This document shows positions 1 to 6,885 of a DNA stretch of 7,908 bases, one piece after another; the first letter of the stretch is position 1; each line of letters begins with the position of its first letter. Source of the stretch: an uncultured Eggerthellaceae bacterium (GTDB lineage Bacteria > Actinomycetota > Coriobacteriia > Coriobacteriales > Eggerthellaceae); assembly GCA_910588435.1 (NCBI GenBank), contig CAJUPL010000056.1, positions 1-7,908 of the forward strand, given 5' to 3'. The notes under the pieces are model-generated. The model was not told the origin of the DNA. It saw nothing but the letters and a program-made list of their open reading frames with translations, and searched no databases. The translations under genes and the position numbers were made by a program.

Positions 1-27
1 GGGCACAACGTGCCCGCGACACCGGAT
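1..27 (-). repeat. Left-edge fragment of the hairpin repeat family (hairpin I type)
   Basis: Read on the minus strand, these bases match 7068-7094 on the plus strand at 26 of 27 positions; the one difference is in the hairpin loop (GTT here, GCT there). The shared unit is ATCCGGTGTC followed by a GCGGGCAC / GTGCCC hairpin. The window edge cuts the hairpin before its last two bases. It lies 3' of argD in the same gene-relative orientation as the right-hand copy has to slyD. It therefore looks like the entry point of another copy of the element that continues off the left edge. Confidence 0.8.
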
Positions 28-53
28 TGTGGCAGCAAGGATGCAGGAGCATC
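27..53. repeat. 27-nt direct repeat, copy 1
   Basis: This unit begins TTGTGGCAGCAAGG and ends in a small hairpin, GATGC-AGGA-GCATC (40-53 region). It recurs at 103-129 with a single mismatch (G47 versus C123). The two copies flank the hairpin module at 55-98, so the whole 27-129 stretch is repeat-hairpin-repeat. Confidence 0.85.
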
Positions 54-54
54 A

Positions 55-98
55 GGCCGTGATGAATGAAGCGGCCCGCAGAATTGCGGGCCGTAAGC
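55..98 (-). repeat. Hairpin module with conserved flanks, paralogous to 7788-7828
   Basis: The left flank GGCCGTGATGAATGAAG (55-71) matches 7788-7804 with one mismatch, and the right flank TAAGC (94-98) matches 7824-7828. The enclosed stem is different. Here it is CGGCCCGCA (72-80), loop GAAT, TGCGGGCCG (85-93), a perfect 9-bp stem. At the right edge it is an 8-bp stem of another sequence. On the plus strand the hairpin is followed within six bases by five T (100-104). On the minus strand, the direction of argD transcription, the following bases are CTTCATTCAT. It might act as a terminator, but the flank conservation marks it as part of the repeat family. Confidence 0.8.
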
Positions 99-102
99 AT
101 TT

Positions 103-129
103 TTGTGGCAGCAAGGATGCAGCAGCATC
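103..129. repeat. 27-nt direct repeat, copy 2
   Basis: This is the second copy of the repeat at 27-53, ending one base before the argD stop codon region. Its terminal hairpin, GGATGC-AGCA-GCATCC (115-130), abuts the stop codon at 131-133, so it is the first structure in the 3' end of the arg transcript. Confidence 0.85.
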
Positions 130-130
130 C

Positions 131-1381
131 CTAAGCCTGCAGGAGCGGCTTTAGGATGGAGAGGGCTTCTTGCACGTGGGACTCCTCGCAGATGAGGGGT
201 GGCAGGAAACGGAGCGTGGAGGGGCCTGTGGCGTTGATCACAAGGCCTGCCTCAAGCGCTTTCGCCATCACGCTTGGCGCATCCAATCCTTCAGCAAGGT
301 CAGCGCCTACCATGAGGCCAGCCCCGCGCACGGACTGCACGCCCTTGAGCCCGGAGAGCCCTTCGCGAAGAGCCTTGCCAACATGCAGGACACGTTCGCG
401 AACCTCCTGCTTGTCAAGCTCCCCCAAGGTTGCAAGCGCAGCGGACACTGCCACATTGGATCCACCGAAAGTGGAACCGTGCTGACCCGGCTGCAGGACA
501 TCGCCAAGATCACCGCGCGCAGAGCACGCAGCAGCCGGGATGCCGGATGCGATCCCCTTCGCCGTTGTCACCACATCAGGGATGATGCCAGCCGCCTGGA
601 ACGCGAACGGGCGCCCCGTGCGGAAGAGCCCGCATTGAACCTCATCCAAGATCAGCAGCGCGCCCTTCGAGTCAGCCAGCCTGCGCGCCGCTTGCAGGAA
701 CTCCGGCATGCACGGATGCACTCCGGATTCACCCTGGATGGGCTCCATCATGATGGCGCAAACGGAGTCACCCACCGTCTCCATCAGGTTCTTAAGCGCG
801 GCCACGTCATTGATGGGCGTGGGCAGGAACCCTTCGGGTAGAGGCTCGAAGCCATGGTGCAGCTTGCTCTGGCCGGTTGCAGATAGCGTTGCCAGCGTGC
901 GCCCGTGGAAGCTCTTCACAAGCGTGATCACCAGCGTAGGCGCCATCGACGGCTCCATGCCTTGCGCCTCGAAGCGCTTCTTGGCAGCAAGGCGCGCCAG
1001 CTTGATGGCGCACTCGTTCGCCTCAGCGCCCGAGTTCGCAAAGAAGCTCTTCCACGCCTTGCGCTCCCCTTGCGGAACCTCGCGCTCAAGCAGGTCAGAG
1101 AGCTTGGCGGCCAGCTGCCCGCGACCCTCTATATAGAAGTAGTTGCTCACGTGGATCAGCTTGCTAGCCTGCTCGGTCACCGCGCTCACAACTGCCGGAT
1201 GGCAATGCCCCAGGCTGCAGACGCCGATCCCGGAGAGGAAGTCCAGATAGCGCTTGCCGGATGAATCCGTCAGGTACATGCCCTCGCCCGCCACGAACTC
1301 CACGTCCTTCCTTGCGAACGTGGGCATCACGAACTGGGCTTCTAGGGTCTTCTCCTCTTCGAATGGGATGCTGCTTGCCAT
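131..1381 (-). CDS. argD: Acetylornithine aminotransferase (ArgD)
   Basis: This is a PLP-dependent class-III aminotransferase of 416 residues, a little longer than the usual 390-405. It interconverts N-acetylornithine plus 2-oxoglutarate with N-acetylglutamate semialdehyde plus glutamate in the cytoplasm. Visible landmarks are SGAEANE (117-123, cofactor phosphate), FHGRT (158-162), LDEVQ (245-249, the Asp that contacts the pyridine nitrogen), TTAKG (272-276, Schiff-base Lys275), HGSTFGG (301-307) and RFLPPL (391-396). The AGGAG ribosome-binding site at 1388-1392 overlaps the argB stop codon (1391-1393) and fixes the ATG at 1379-1381, which implies translational coupling to argB. It is the last arg gene in the window. 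Some family members also act on other omega-amino substrates such as succinyl-diaminopimelate, but the operon argues for arginine synthesis. Confidence 0.97.
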   Translation of the reverse strand: MASSIPFEEEKTLEAQFVMPTFARKDVEFVAGEGMYLTDSSGKRYLDFLSGIGVCSLGHCHPAVVSAVTEQASKLIHVSNYFYIEGRGQLAAKLSDLLEREVPQGERKAWKSFFANSGAEANECAIKLARLAAKKRFEAQGMEPSMAPTLVITLVKSFHGRTLATLSATGQSKLHHGFEPLPEGFLPTPINDVAALKNLMETVGDSVCAIMMEPIQGESGVHPCMPEFLQAARRLADSKGALLILDEVQCGLFRTGRPFAFQAAGIIPDVVTTAKGIASGIPAAACSARGDLGDVLQPGQHGSTFGGSNVAVSAALATLGELDKQEVRERVLHVGKALREGLSGLKGVQSVRGAGLMVGADLAEGLDAPSVMAKALEAGLVINATGPSTLRFLPPLICEESHVQEALSILKPLLQA

Positions 1382-1387
1382 TTCGGT

Positions 1388-1393
1388 CTCCTA
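1388..1393 (-). promoter_or_regulatory. argD ribosome-binding site overlapping argB stop
   Basis: On the minus strand the argB stop TAG runs directly into GAG, giving AGGAG six bases before the argD ATG. The upstream stop lies inside the downstream ribosome-binding site, a usual arrangement for coupled translation. Confidence 0.85.
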
Positions 1394-2335
1394 ATCAGTG
1401 ATGAGCTTCGTTGCGAAATTGCCAAGAGGCGCTGGGTCGAACCCGGCTGGCGCCTTGCGGCCGGTCACCATCGTGCCGATGCCCTGGTTCGTGAGCATCT
1501 CAAGCAGAAGCGCGTGCGGCGTGGTGCCATTCACGATATGCGCGCGGCTGACTCCCTCTTCCAGCGCGTGGACGCAAGATGCAAGCTTGGGGATCATGCC
1601 ACCTTGGTTCTCGCCCTCATCCACTATGGCGCGCGCCTCTTCCAAGGTCATGGCGGATACCAGGCTTGCCTCATCCGGCCAGTTCGCGTAGAAGCCGTCT
1701 ATGTCAGAGAGGAAGATCACCTTGTGCGCGCCGATGGCCGCCGCAAGGCAACCTGCGGCAACATCTGCGTTCACGTTGTAGCAACCGCCGTCCTCGCCAA
1801 TGGCGATGGAGGCGATGATGGGGATGTAGTCGGCTGCCACCAGGTCCTCCACCAGCGCCGGGTTGGTGCGCGTGATGCGCCCAACGCGCCCAAGCTCAGG
1901 CGATGCCGCATCCGCCACCAGCACGCCAGCGTCCGCGCCGCTGATGCCAACAGCCATGTTGCCGTGCTGGTTCATGGCCTCCACCAGCTCCTGATTGACC
2001 TCGCCCGTCAGCACGCGGCGCACAACGGCCATGGCCTCATCGGTGGTGACGCGCTGGCCGCCCACGAACTTGACCTCGATGCCTTCGCGCTCCATGGCTG
2101 CGCTGATGGCCTTGCCGCCGCCGTGCACGATGACCGGGTTCACGCCGATGATCTTCAGCAGCACGATGTCCGCCATCACCTTCGCGCGCAGGTCAGCGTC
2201 CACCATAGCAGCGCCGCCGTACTTGATGACGATGGTCTGCCCTGTGACGTGCTTGATCCACGGCATGGCCTCGGTCAGGACGTCGCCGGTTATGCTGGAT
2301 ACGCCGTTCGGGCGCGTGTCAACGTCAAAGCGCAT
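1391..2335 (-). CDS. argB: Acetylglutamate kinase (ArgB)
   Basis: This amino-acid kinase phosphorylates N-acetylglutamate with ATP, the second step of arginine synthesis from glutamate. With the chosen start it is 314 residues. Motifs are KYGG (38-41, ATP phosphate loop), HGGGK (71-75), VGGQRVT (91-97, acetylglutamate site), NVNAD (187-191), FLSDIDG (208-214) and GGMIPK (245-250). The reading frame opens upstream at 2383, but that ATG lies in a stem-loop and has no good ribosome-binding site. The ATG at 2333-2335 has GGAGGA five bases upstream (2341-2346). The N-terminal helix before KYGG fits the arginine-sensitive type. Because the window has argJ, so that acetyl groups are recycled, this kinase is the likely feedback-inhibited step (family knowledge). 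A tail of about 24 residues follows the usual GTMV ending. Confidence 0.97.
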   Translation of the reverse strand: MRFDVDTRPNGVSSITGDVLTEAMPWIKHVTGQTIVIKYGGAAMVDADLRAKVMADIVLLKIIGVNPVIVHGGGKAISAAMEREGIEVKFVGGQRVTTDEAMAVVRRVLTGEVNQELVEAMNQHGNMAVGISGADAGVLVADAASPELGRVGRITRTNPALVEDLVAADYIPIIASIAIGEDGGCYNVNADVAAGCLAAAIGAHKVIFLSDIDGFYANWPDEASLVSAMTLEEARAIVDEGENQGGMIPKLASCVHALEEGVSRAHIVNGTTPHALLLEMLTNQGIGTMVTGRKAPAGFDPAPLGNFATKLITD

Positions 2336-2443
2336 GCAAATCCTCCATTCCGCCATTTCGCGCCTCAGGGCGCGAGCGTCCATAAGTTCGATGGACGCCT
2401 ACATCAACCTGCGTGCCCCTCAAGCGCAGCTCTTGCCAAGCAT
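2336..2443 (-). promoter_or_regulatory. argJ-argB spacer with two tandem hairpins
   Basis: This is the longest gap inside the arg operon, 108 bases. On the transcribed strand it holds GCGTCCAT / ATGGACGC with a 7-nt loop (2376-2398). One base later comes CGCGCC-CTGA-GGCGCG (2359-2374), and then the argB ribosome-binding site at 2341-2346. Neither hairpin has a U-tract, so they do not look like ordinary terminators. An RNA-processing or translation-tuning role is possible but unproven. Confidence 0.6.
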
Positions 2444-3748
2444 TCATGAACGGTAATCCGCGTTGATGCTCACGTAATCATGAGTGAGGTCGCACGTCCA
2501 GACCGTGGTGGCGAACGGCCCTGCACCCAGGTCAACGTCTATATCGATCTCAACCTCTTCGAACCGGCGAAGCGCCTCATCCTCATCGAAATCAAGCGCC
2601 AGACCGCCCGCGCACACAGGGATCCCCATGATCTGGATGTCCACGTCCTCTTGCGCGAACGCAGCCCCGCTCTTGCCCGCGGCTGCGGCGATGCGCCCCC
2701 AGTTCGCGTCGCGCCCGGCGATGGCCGTCTTCACCAGCGGCGAGTTCGCGATGGCACGCGCAGCCAAATCCGCGTCCTCCGCGCTTGCCGCGCCGGTGAC
2801 GTTCACGTTCACAAGGCGCGTTGAACCCTCGCCGTCACGCGCCATCATCTTCGCCAGCTGGATGCATACATGCGTGAGCGCCTCTTGGAATGCAGCAAGC
2901 GCGGGACTCCCCTTCGCGAACGGGGCCGCCTCAGGAGCCGCCGCGCCCGAGGCCATCAGGATGCACGTGTCGTTCGTTGAGGTGTCAGAGTCAACGGTGA
3001 CCTTGTTGAAGCTGACGTCAGCCGCCTGCTTGCACGCCTCCCAAAGGACGTCCGGCTCAACCGGAGCGTCCGTGGTCAGGACGGCGATCATGGTTGCCAT
3101 GTTCGGCATGATCATGCCGGAGCCCTTCGCCATGCCGCCCACGGTGAAGGTGCAGCCCTCATACCCAAGGCCCGCGCCTGAGAAGCTGACCGCGAACTCC
3201 TTGGGGTGCGTGTCCGTGGTCATGATGGCGCTTGCAGCGTCCGCACCGCTGTCCCTTGACAGCAGGCTGACCGCTGCCGGGATGCCGGTTTCGAACGGTT
3301 CTGTGGGCAGCTGCACGCCTATCACTCCAGTTGAGCAGACGAGCACCTCATCCGGCGCGCATCCAAGCGCTTGGGAGACCATGTCGCCCTCAGCTTGAGC
3401 GGCCTCATCCCCCGCCTTCCCGGTAGCCGCGTTCGCGATGCCGGAGTTCACGATCACGGCCTTCACGCACCCATAGGCCTCCGCGGGGTTTCCCGGATGG
3501 TGGCTCAGCACGCGCCGGTTGCGCTTCACGGGGGCCGCACAGAAGACGTTCTGAGTGAAGACGCCAGCCACAGGGCAGACATCGTCCGCCACCACCAGCG
3601 CCAGGTCATATCTGTTGGGATTCTGGCGAAAGCCCGCGTGGATGCCCGCTGCCGCAAATCCAGCGGCGCTGGTCACGCCACCGCCGTCTATGACATCAAG
3701 CTTGCAGGTGGCCATGGCCTCTCCTGCAGATGCTGTGTGTCCCATCAT
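2444..3748 (-). CDS. argJ: Bifunctional ornithine acetyltransferase / N-acetylglutamate synthase (ArgJ)
   Basis: ArgJ moves the acetyl group from N-acetylornithine to glutamate, releasing ornithine and regenerating N-acetylglutamate; many members can also use acetyl-CoA. The 434-residue frame carries NSGIANAATG (101-110), GVIG (141-144, oxyanion region), KGSGMIMPNMATM (208-220), DSDTSTND (253-260) and the typical ending DLTHDYVSINADYRS. The precursor is cut autocatalytically before Thr219 in the MAT-M motif, and that Thr becomes the nucleophile of the beta chain. The start is ambiguous. ATG at 3746-3748 has GGAAGGA upstream at about 7 bases. ATG at 3713-3715 has AGGAG at 5 bases and gives a 423-residue form nearer to family length. 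An 83-base gap separates it from argC. Confidence 0.96.
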   Translation of the reverse strand: MMGHTASAGEAMATCKLDVIDGGGVTSAAGFAAAGIHAGFRQNPNRYDLALVVADDVCPVAGVFTQNVFCAAPVKRNRRVLSHHPGNPAEAYGCVKAVIVNSGIANAATGKAGDEAAQAEGDMVSQALGCAPDEVLVCSTGVIGVQLPTEPFETGIPAAVSLLSRDSGADAASAIMTTDTHPKEFAVSFSGAGLGYEGCTFTVGGMAKGSGMIMPNMATMIAVLTTDAPVEPDVLWEACKQAADVSFNKVTVDSDTSTNDTCILMASGAAAPEAAPFAKGSPALAAFQEALTHVCIQLAKMMARDGEGSTRLVNVNVTGAASAEDADLAARAIANSPLVKTAIAGRDANWGRIAAAAGKSGAAFAQEDVDIQIMGIPVCAGGLALDFDEDEALRRFEEVEIDIDVDLGAGPFATTVWTCDLTHDYVSINADYRS

Positions 3749-3831
3749 CGCCAGATCCTTCCTTGCTGCTTGTTACGCTATCTGATTCGCTGCCTGTTGC
3801 GGCTGCCTATCACGCCACCGGACCCAAGAGC

Positions 3832-4896
3832 CTAGACCGGCAGCGCGCCCGCGCTCAGGCCCGCGTCCTCCGCAAGCCCGAAGACGATGTTCGCGCATTG
3901 CACGGCTTGCCCGGCAGCGCCCTTGCCAAGGTTGTCTATCGCGCACGTTGCCACCAAAGATGACGTGCGCGCGTCGTATGCCACGCCCACCTGCGCGCGG
4001 TTCGTGCCCGCAACAGAGGCCGTCCGCGGCTGCGCGCCCAGCGGCAGCACCTCCACGAACGTGCACCCCTCGTAGAACTCCACATACAGCTCATGGGCAT
4101 CTTCTGTGCAGGTCACGTTCGCACCCTCCGTGAGCGGAACGGTGACCGTTGAGAGGAGCCCGCGGTTCAGCGGCGCCAAGTGCGGCGTGAACACCAGGCG
4201 TCCGGGGACATCCAGGATCTGCTCGATCTCAGGGGTGTGCCTGTGCGTGGTGACGCCGTACGCTTCCAGGTTGCCGTTCACCATGCAGAAGTGCGTGCGT
4301 GCGCTGGGCTTCTTGCCGGCGCCAGTGACGCCTGATATGGCATCCGCCACTAGCGGCGAGCCTTCGCGAAGGAGCCCCGCACGGATGGCTGGCGCCGCTG
4401 CCAATGACGTGGCGGTTGGGTAGCAGCCTGCGCACGCAACCAGCGTTGGCAGGTGCTCCTCGTGGCGCTCATATGCGCGCTGGATCTCCTGCGGGAAGAG
4501 CTCCGGCAACCCGAACGCCGTGACATCCAGAAGCTCCAGCTCAGTGTGAGCCACGCCGTACCACTCTTCATACGTTGCCGCATCCTTCAAGCGGAAATCC
4601 GCCGATAGGTCTATGGCAACGGCGCCGCTTTCTATCACGCGCGGCGTCTGCTCAAGGGATGCCGTATGCGGCACTGCTAGGAACACCACATCAAGTGCGG
4701 CCTGCTCAACCTCAGCGCTTGTACAGAAGCGCATGTCAGTGATGCCTGCGAACGCGGGATAAGCCTCTGAGATGGGCGTGCCCGCTTGCGAATCAGAGGA
4801 TGCCAGCTCAAGGGTCATGTCAGGGTGATCCATGAGCAGATGCGCCAGCTGGATCCCGGCGAACCCTGCCGCTCCTATGATGCCCGCTCTGATCAT
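3832..4896 (-). CDS. argC: N-acetyl-gamma-glutamyl-phosphate reductase (ArgC)
   Basis: This NADPH-dependent enzyme reduces N-acetylglutamyl phosphate to the semialdehyde, the third step of the pathway. With the chosen start it is 354 residues, slightly long for the family (about 345). The Rossmann glycine motif G5-x2-G8-x2-G11 is at the N-terminus. The catalytic cysteine is C158 in ACAGCYPTAT, and the likely catalytic histidine lies in THRHTPEIEQ (217-226). The conserved DNLGKGAAGQA follows at 321-331. The frame is open up to 4974, but the ATG at 4894-4896 has GGGAGG seven bases upstream (4904-4909) and begins MIRAGIIGAAG, the normal family N-terminus. It is the first gene of the arg operon and faces the divergent ligase gene. 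Confidence 0.96.
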   Translation of the reverse strand: MIRAGIIGAAGFAGIQLAHLLMDHPDMTLELASSDSQAGTPISEAYPAFAGITDMRFCTSAEVEQAALDVVFLAVPHTASLEQTPRVIESGAVAIDLSADFRLKDAATYEEWYGVAHTELELLDVTAFGLPELFPQEIQRAYERHEEHLPTLVACAGCYPTATSLAAAPAIRAGLLREGSPLVADAISGVTGAGKKPSARTHFCMVNGNLEAYGVTTHRHTPEIEQILDVPGRLVFTPHLAPLNRGLLSTVTVPLTEGANVTCTEDAHELYVEFYEGCTFVEVLPLGAQPRTASVAGTNRAQVGVAYDARTSSLVATCAIDNLGKGAAGQAVQCANIVFGLAEDAGLSAGALPV

Positions 4897-5116
4897 CTTA
4901 GCGCCTCCCTCATCTCTCCCCTGCAAGGATGCTCTCAGATCGCGCCCGGCCTGCGAGCGCGCCCGCTTTCGCAAAAGCCCGGAGCGCCAAGGTCACGAAA
5001 TCTCATCGCTTGAGTCAGAGTTCCTGACGTCAATGGCTCGTGGGCTATCATTGTCCGAAAACGAGGCAAGAGTGCATTCTATTACATGCGCACACGCTGA
5101 AAGCTGAGAGGACAAG
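4897..5116. promoter_or_regulatory. Divergent promoter region, argC / glutamate-cysteine ligase
   Basis: The 220 bases between the two divergent genes must hold both promoters. Facing argC, TTGACG (5028-5033 read on the minus strand) is a fair -35, but no good -10 lies at 17 bases. Facing the ligase, TTGTCC (5051-5056) with AT-rich TTCTATTAC (5077-5085) is a weak pair. The argC leader is purine-rich near its ribosome-binding site and contains a short GCTTT / AAAGC hairpin (4965-4978). I see no riboswitch or leader peptide. Confidence 0.55.
5010..5033. promoter_or_regulatory. Candidate operator dyad
   Basis: TTGAGTCAG (5010-5018) and CTGACGTCAA (5024-5033) form an inverted repeat with one bulged base around a 5-base centre. 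It overlaps the best -35-like sequence for argC and lies midway between the divergent genes. It does not match the classical ARG box (TGAAT-4-ATTCA). The identity of any regulator is unknown. Confidence 0.4.
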
Positions 5117-6376
5117 GTGGAACAGATGGGCAGCAGTCCTGCAAGAGCGGCCAATATCCAGGCCATCGTGGATTATTTCGAAAGCGGGGTGAAGGCAAGC
5201 GCGGAAAAGGTTGGGCTTGAGCTTGAGCACACGCTGGTGCACTCAAGCGGACGTCCTGTGTCATACGCGGACGCTGGCGGCCAGCGGGACATCCTGGAAG
5301 AGCTTGCCGAAGACTACACAGATGTGACGCGTGACGCTAAGGGCAACATCTCAATGCTGTCAGATGGCACGTCTGACATCACCATAGAGCCCGCAGCTCA
5401 GATGGAGGTGTCAGCAGGGCCGTTCGCAGACTTGAACGACGCGCTTGCGTGCCTGCGCACGTTCGAAGAGCGCGTGGAGAGCGCCGCCGGGGCGGACGTT
5501 GATGTCATGACCATTGGCTATCACCCAACCATGAAGGCCATCGATCTGGAGCTGATCCCGAAGGTGCGCTACCAGATCATGAACGAGTATCTGGGCGGCA
5601 TCTCCATGTACGGCATCTGCATGATGCGCGGGTCCGCCGCAACGCAGGTGGCCATTGACTACACATCCGTGGATGACTGCCTGCGCAAGCTCCGCCTGGC
5701 GAACGCGCTGGTGCCCGTGCTGTCACTGGTGGCTGACAACTCGCCGGTGTTCGAGGCCGCGCCGCGCCCGCATCAGCTGGTGCGCACTGAGATCTGGAAC
5801 AAGTGCGACCCTGCGCGCTGCGGCACCGTGCCCGGCGTGATGGATCCAGGATTCACGCTTGAGGATTACGCCGCCTACATCCTTGACACGCCCGCCATGG
5901 TGAACATCTCCACAGGTGAACCGCGCATATCTGACAAGACGTTCAATGAGATCTACGCGAACTCCCCTATGACGGAAGCCGATGTTGAGCACGCGCTCTC
6001 CGTCTTCTTCACCGACGTTCGCCTCAAGCGCTACATCGAGGTCCGCCCGGCCGACGCGCTGCCCGCAGAGCACGCAGTGGCATACGCGGCGCTTCTGAAG
6101 GGGCTCTTCTACTCAGATGAGAACCTGGATCAGCTTGACCGCATCTTCGCGAACGTGTCCGCGAATGACATCGCGCAGGCTAAGCTGGATCTGATGGAGA
6201 GCGGATACGGTGCCCAGATATACGGGCATGCGGCAGGCGCTCTGGCAGATCAGGTGATCAGCTTGGCGGCGGCAGGGCTTTCTGAGAGCGAACGCGCGCT
6301 GTTGAAGCCGCTGGCTGAGCTGGTGGCATCAAGGGTCACGCTTGCAGATATGACGATCCAAGAAGCGAATGAATAG
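5117..6376 (+). CDS. gshA: Glutamate-cysteine ligase, GCS2 (plant/EgtA) type
   Basis: This ATP-dependent ligase family joins glutamate to cysteine to give gamma-glutamylcysteine. The 419-residue product has the GCS2 landmarks: GLELEH (33-38, metal-binding acidic residues), SDITIEPAAQMEVSAGP (86-102), MTIGYHP (131-137), a central MMRGSAATQVAIDY block (169-182) and VRLKRYIEVRPADALP (301-316). The start is GTG at 5117, with AGAGG five bases upstream (5107-5111); an ATG at 5126 is a possible alternative. No glutathione synthetase or ergothioneine gene lies in the window. The end product could thus be gamma-glutamylcysteine itself, another thiol, or a related gamma-glutamyl compound. The gene is divergent from the arg operon and probably co-transcribed with the slyD-like gene 30 bases downstream. 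Family assignment is firm, exact substrate less so. Confidence 0.85.
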   Translation: MEQMGSSPARAANIQAIVDYFESGVKASAEKVGLELEHTLVHSSGRPVSYADAGGQRDILEELAEDYTDVTRDAKGNISMLSDGTSDITIEPAAQMEVSAGPFADLNDALACLRTFEERVESAAGADVDVMTIGYHPTMKAIDLELIPKVRYQIMNEYLGGISMYGICMMRGSAATQVAIDYTSVDDCLRKLRLANALVPVLSLVADNSPVFEAAPRPHQLVRTEIWNKCDPARCGTVPGVMDPGFTLEDYAAYILDTPAMVNISTGEPRISDKTFNEIYANSPMTEADVEHALSVFFTDVRLKRYIEVRPADALPAEHAVAYAALLKGLFYSDENLDQLDRIFANVSANDIAQAKLDLMESGYGAQIYGHAAGALADQVISLAAAGLSESERALLKPLAELVASRVTLADMTIQEANE

Positions 6377-6406
6377 GCATTGGTACTTCGAAGAGAGGAT
6401 GAGCAG

Positions 6407-6832
6407 ATGAGCAACGAAGGCAAGACAGTGAAGATGCACTATGTGGGCACGTTCGATGACGGTGAGATCTTCGACACGTCCCGCCCCGTGGGTGACCCCA
6501 TCGAATTCGTGGTGGGTTCTGGCAGCGTGATCAAGGGCTTCGACGATGCGGCTCGTGAGATGGAGGTTGGCGAGAAGCGCCACATCCACCTTGAGCCCGC
6601 TGAGGCGTATGGCGAGGTTGACGAGAGGCTGATCCAGACCGTGCCGGTTGACCGCGTGCCGAACGCGCAAGACCTGCCCGTGGGCGAGAGCGTCTACATG
6701 CGCGGGCCCGACGGCAACCCGTTCCCCGTGAAGGTGGTCAGCGTGGACGATGAGAACGTGGTGTTCGACATGAACCACCCCATGGCCGGCAAGCCCCTGA
6801 ACTTCGATCTGGAGCTTGTTGAGGTCAAGTAG
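6407..6832 (+). CDS. slyD: SlyD-like FKBP-type peptidyl-prolyl cis-trans isomerase
   Basis: This is a cytoplasmic prolyl isomerase and folding helper of 141 residues. The FKBP part is split: HYVGTFDDGEIFDTS (11-25), the GSGSVIKGF segment (37-45) and EPAEAYGE (63-70) come first. An insert-in-flap chaperone domain follows (about 71-120), then the chain returns with NHPMAGKPLNFDLELVEV (123-140). That layout is typical of SlyD. The histidine/cysteine-rich metal-binding tail of the E. coli protein is absent. ATG at 6407 has GAGAGGA seven bases upstream (6393-6399); an in-frame TTG at 6380 has no ribosome-binding site and was rejected. It follows the ligase by 30 bases with no terminator between them, so one transcript is likely, though a functional link between the two is not obvious. 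Confidence 0.93.
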   Translation: MSNEGKTVKMHYVGTFDDGEIFDTSRPVGDPIEFVVGSGSVIKGFDDAAREMEVGEKRHIHLEPAEAYGEVDERLIQTVPVDRVPNAQDLPVGESVYMRGPDGNPFPVKVVSVDDENVVFDMNHPMAGKPLNFDLELVEVK

Positions 6833-6842
6833 CTCTCTTATT

Positions 6843-6865
6843 CCGCCGTTCTTGACGAACGGCGG
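6843..6865 (+). terminator. Hairpin just after slyD
   Basis: CCGCCGTTC (6843-6851) pairs perfectly with GAACGGCGG (6857-6865) around a 5-base loop, 10 bases after the slyD stop codon. There is no U-tract (ACCCATTG follows), so termination here would be weak or factor-assisted; mRNA 3'-end protection is an alternative. Confidence 0.6.
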
Positions 6866-6885
6866 ACCCATTGACGCTGCGGCTC

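Noticed and set aside
2336..2383. Longer argB start at 2383 (16 extra residues)
   Set aside because: That ATG lies within a stem-loop without a ribosome-binding site, whereas the ATG at 2335 has GGAGGA at ideal spacing and gives a normal N-terminus.
2484..3398. 304-codon open frame on the plus strand inside argJ
   Set aside because: It is a shadow of argJ on the opposite strand, and its composition is low-complexity Ala/Ser/Thr-rich.
4897..4974. Longer argC start at 4974 (26 extra residues)
   Set aside because: The extra residues are Arg-rich and unlike the family; MIRAGIIGAAG from 4896 is the expected start and has GGGAGG upstream.
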